The position numbers and the translations under genes are program-made. Below, in pieces: positions 63,452 to 64,000 of a DNA stretch of 64,000 nt (the first letter of the stretch is position 1; each line of letters opens with the position of its first letter). The stretch is from Gaiellasilicea sp963705515 (GTDB lineage Bacteria > Actinomycetota > Thermoleophilia > Gaiellales > Gaiellaceae), in contig CAVPJV010000008.1 in assembly GCA_963705515.1 (NCBI GenBank), forward strand, positions 806,001 through 870,000, in the 5' to 3' direction. The notes under the pieces were generated by a model. The model did not search any database, was not told the DNA's origin, and saw only the letters and a program-made list of their open reading frames with translations.

Positions 63452-64000
63452 GTGGTGCGTGGGTCGCTTGCGGCGACGGCTCTGATCGGGCTCAGCCTGG
63501 CCGCAATCGCGCCGATCGCGACTGCCCTGCCGGCCGCGCCGGTGCTGACGAAGCCCCAGGCGGTCGCCGCCGTCCGCGCCGTTCTGCGGACGAAGGCGTC
63601 CGCATGCGGGCTCCGGATCGGGCGGATCACGGCGACCCGCGCAGGGTCGGGTTGGCGAGTGAGCGTCCAGACCTCGGGCGGGGCGAGCGGGCTGTCTCGC
63701 TGGAGCGTCGGCCGCAAGCCGGCGCCGTTGAACCCGCTCGCGCGCAGGATCGTCGCCGGCTGCCCCAGACCGAAGCCGCCTCAGCAGCCGGCAGTTCCAC
63801 CCACTCCGGCGCCGGGGGCGCCGGCGACCTACGTCTTCGGCTCGCAGTTGAGCGCGGCGCAGCAGGCGCTCGTCCGCCGTGGGCTCGACGCGGGTGCGCG
63901 GCTCTACCGCTCGACGCTGGGCCGCGAGCTTCCGGCATTCACCGTCTGGGCACACACGAACGTCGAGGAGCTCATCGCCGCCTATGCCGCGAACGTGCCG
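63452..64000 (+). CDS. Secreted protein, C-terminus beyond the window
   Basis: GTG 63452, with GATGAT (63440-63445) 6 nt upstream. A signal peptide (VVRGSLAATALIGLSLAAIAPIATALPAAP) precedes a region with two cysteines (SACGLRIG, VAGCPRPK), a Pro-rich linker (QPAVPPTPAPGAPA) and a domain beginning YVFGSQLSAAQQALVRRGLDAGARLYRSTLGRELPAFTVWAHTNVEELIAAYA. The last part resembles N-terminal segments of some extracellular metallopeptidase-like proteins, but no catalytic motif is visible before the window ends. Confidence 0.7.
   Translation, partial: MVRGSLAATALIGLSLAAIAPIATALPAAPVLTKPQAVAAVRAVLRTKASACGLRIGRITATRAGSGWRVSVQTSGGASGLSRWSVGRKPAPLNPLARRIVAGCPRPKPPQQPAVPPTPAPGAPATYVFGSQLSAAQQALVRRGLDAGARLYRSTLGRELPAFTVWAHTNVEELIAAYAANVP

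Overview
The window is about 70% G+C and tightly packed, with GTG/TTG starts and 1-4 nt gene overlaps. Conserved blocks (tilS-hpt-ftsH, folP-folB-folK-coaX-dusB-greA, lysS-clpC, radA-carD-ispD-ispF, gltX-cysS-rlmB) point to a chromosome of an Actinomycetota bacterium. The MoxR/DUF58 modules, a CarD regulator and a SigH-like sigma factor fit class Thermoleophilia (Gaiellales/Solirubrobacterales); the class is my inference, not proven.

Layout. 0-5.5 kb: an M16-like peptidase running off the left edge, a histidine phosphatase, tilS, hpt, ftsH. 5.4-9.6 kb: a leftward MoxR-DUF58-DUF4129 envelope module. 9.6-13.4 kb: folate and CoA synthesis genes and dusB. 13.5-19.5 kb: greA, a stand-alone Clp N-domain protein, lysS, a Wzz-like protein, clpC. 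19.5-24.6 kb: a REP-associated (RAYT) transposase with a REP palindrome beside it, then radA, carD, ispD, a HAD hydrolase, ispF and an acetyltransferase. 24.6-32.5 kb: mutY, then a second MoxR-DUF58-VWA operon, a secreted protein with an internal duplication, an OmpR-type two-component system and a Usp-like protein. 32.6-37.2 kb: gltX (unusually short), cysS, rlmB, a NYN protein, a 164-bp palindrome, a SigH-like sigma factor, tRNA-Thr. 37.2-46.7 kb: an MMPL transporter, a PAP2 enzyme, an S41 peptidase and a signalling cluster: a cyclase-REC-LuxR fusion, a multi-PAS kinase and a lone receiver. 46.7-53.6 kb: a PucR-type regulator, a GABA-type aminotransferase and a spermidine/putrescine-type ABC transporter. 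53.6-64 kb: CheR, a Cys/Met-type PLP enzyme, an acyl-CoA carboxylase beta subunit, an HTH-TOBE regulator with modABC, a GGDEF/HD-GYP protein, several very small proteins and a secreted protein cut by the right edge.

The most interesting signals are regulatory. Four transcription units around the OmpR-type pair (moxR operon, secreted protein, the regulator itself, Usp-like gene) carry tandem 11-bp CTGTGA-type direct repeats at similar distances and in one orientation, a local PhoP-like regulon readable from sequence alone. Three units around the cyclase-REC-LuxR fusion carry a second, 16-bp dyad (GTGCGG-N4-CC-N2-AC). Many genes have a -10 hexamer ending exactly 6 nt before the start codon, which implies leaderless transcription.

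Three reading frames between 51.5 and 57.5 kb (potD-like, pccB-like, a GNAT gene) are each broken by a one-base indel, and the 3' end of ftsH looks affected too. Because the surrounding operons are intact, sequence or assembly errors are at least as likely as real gene loss.
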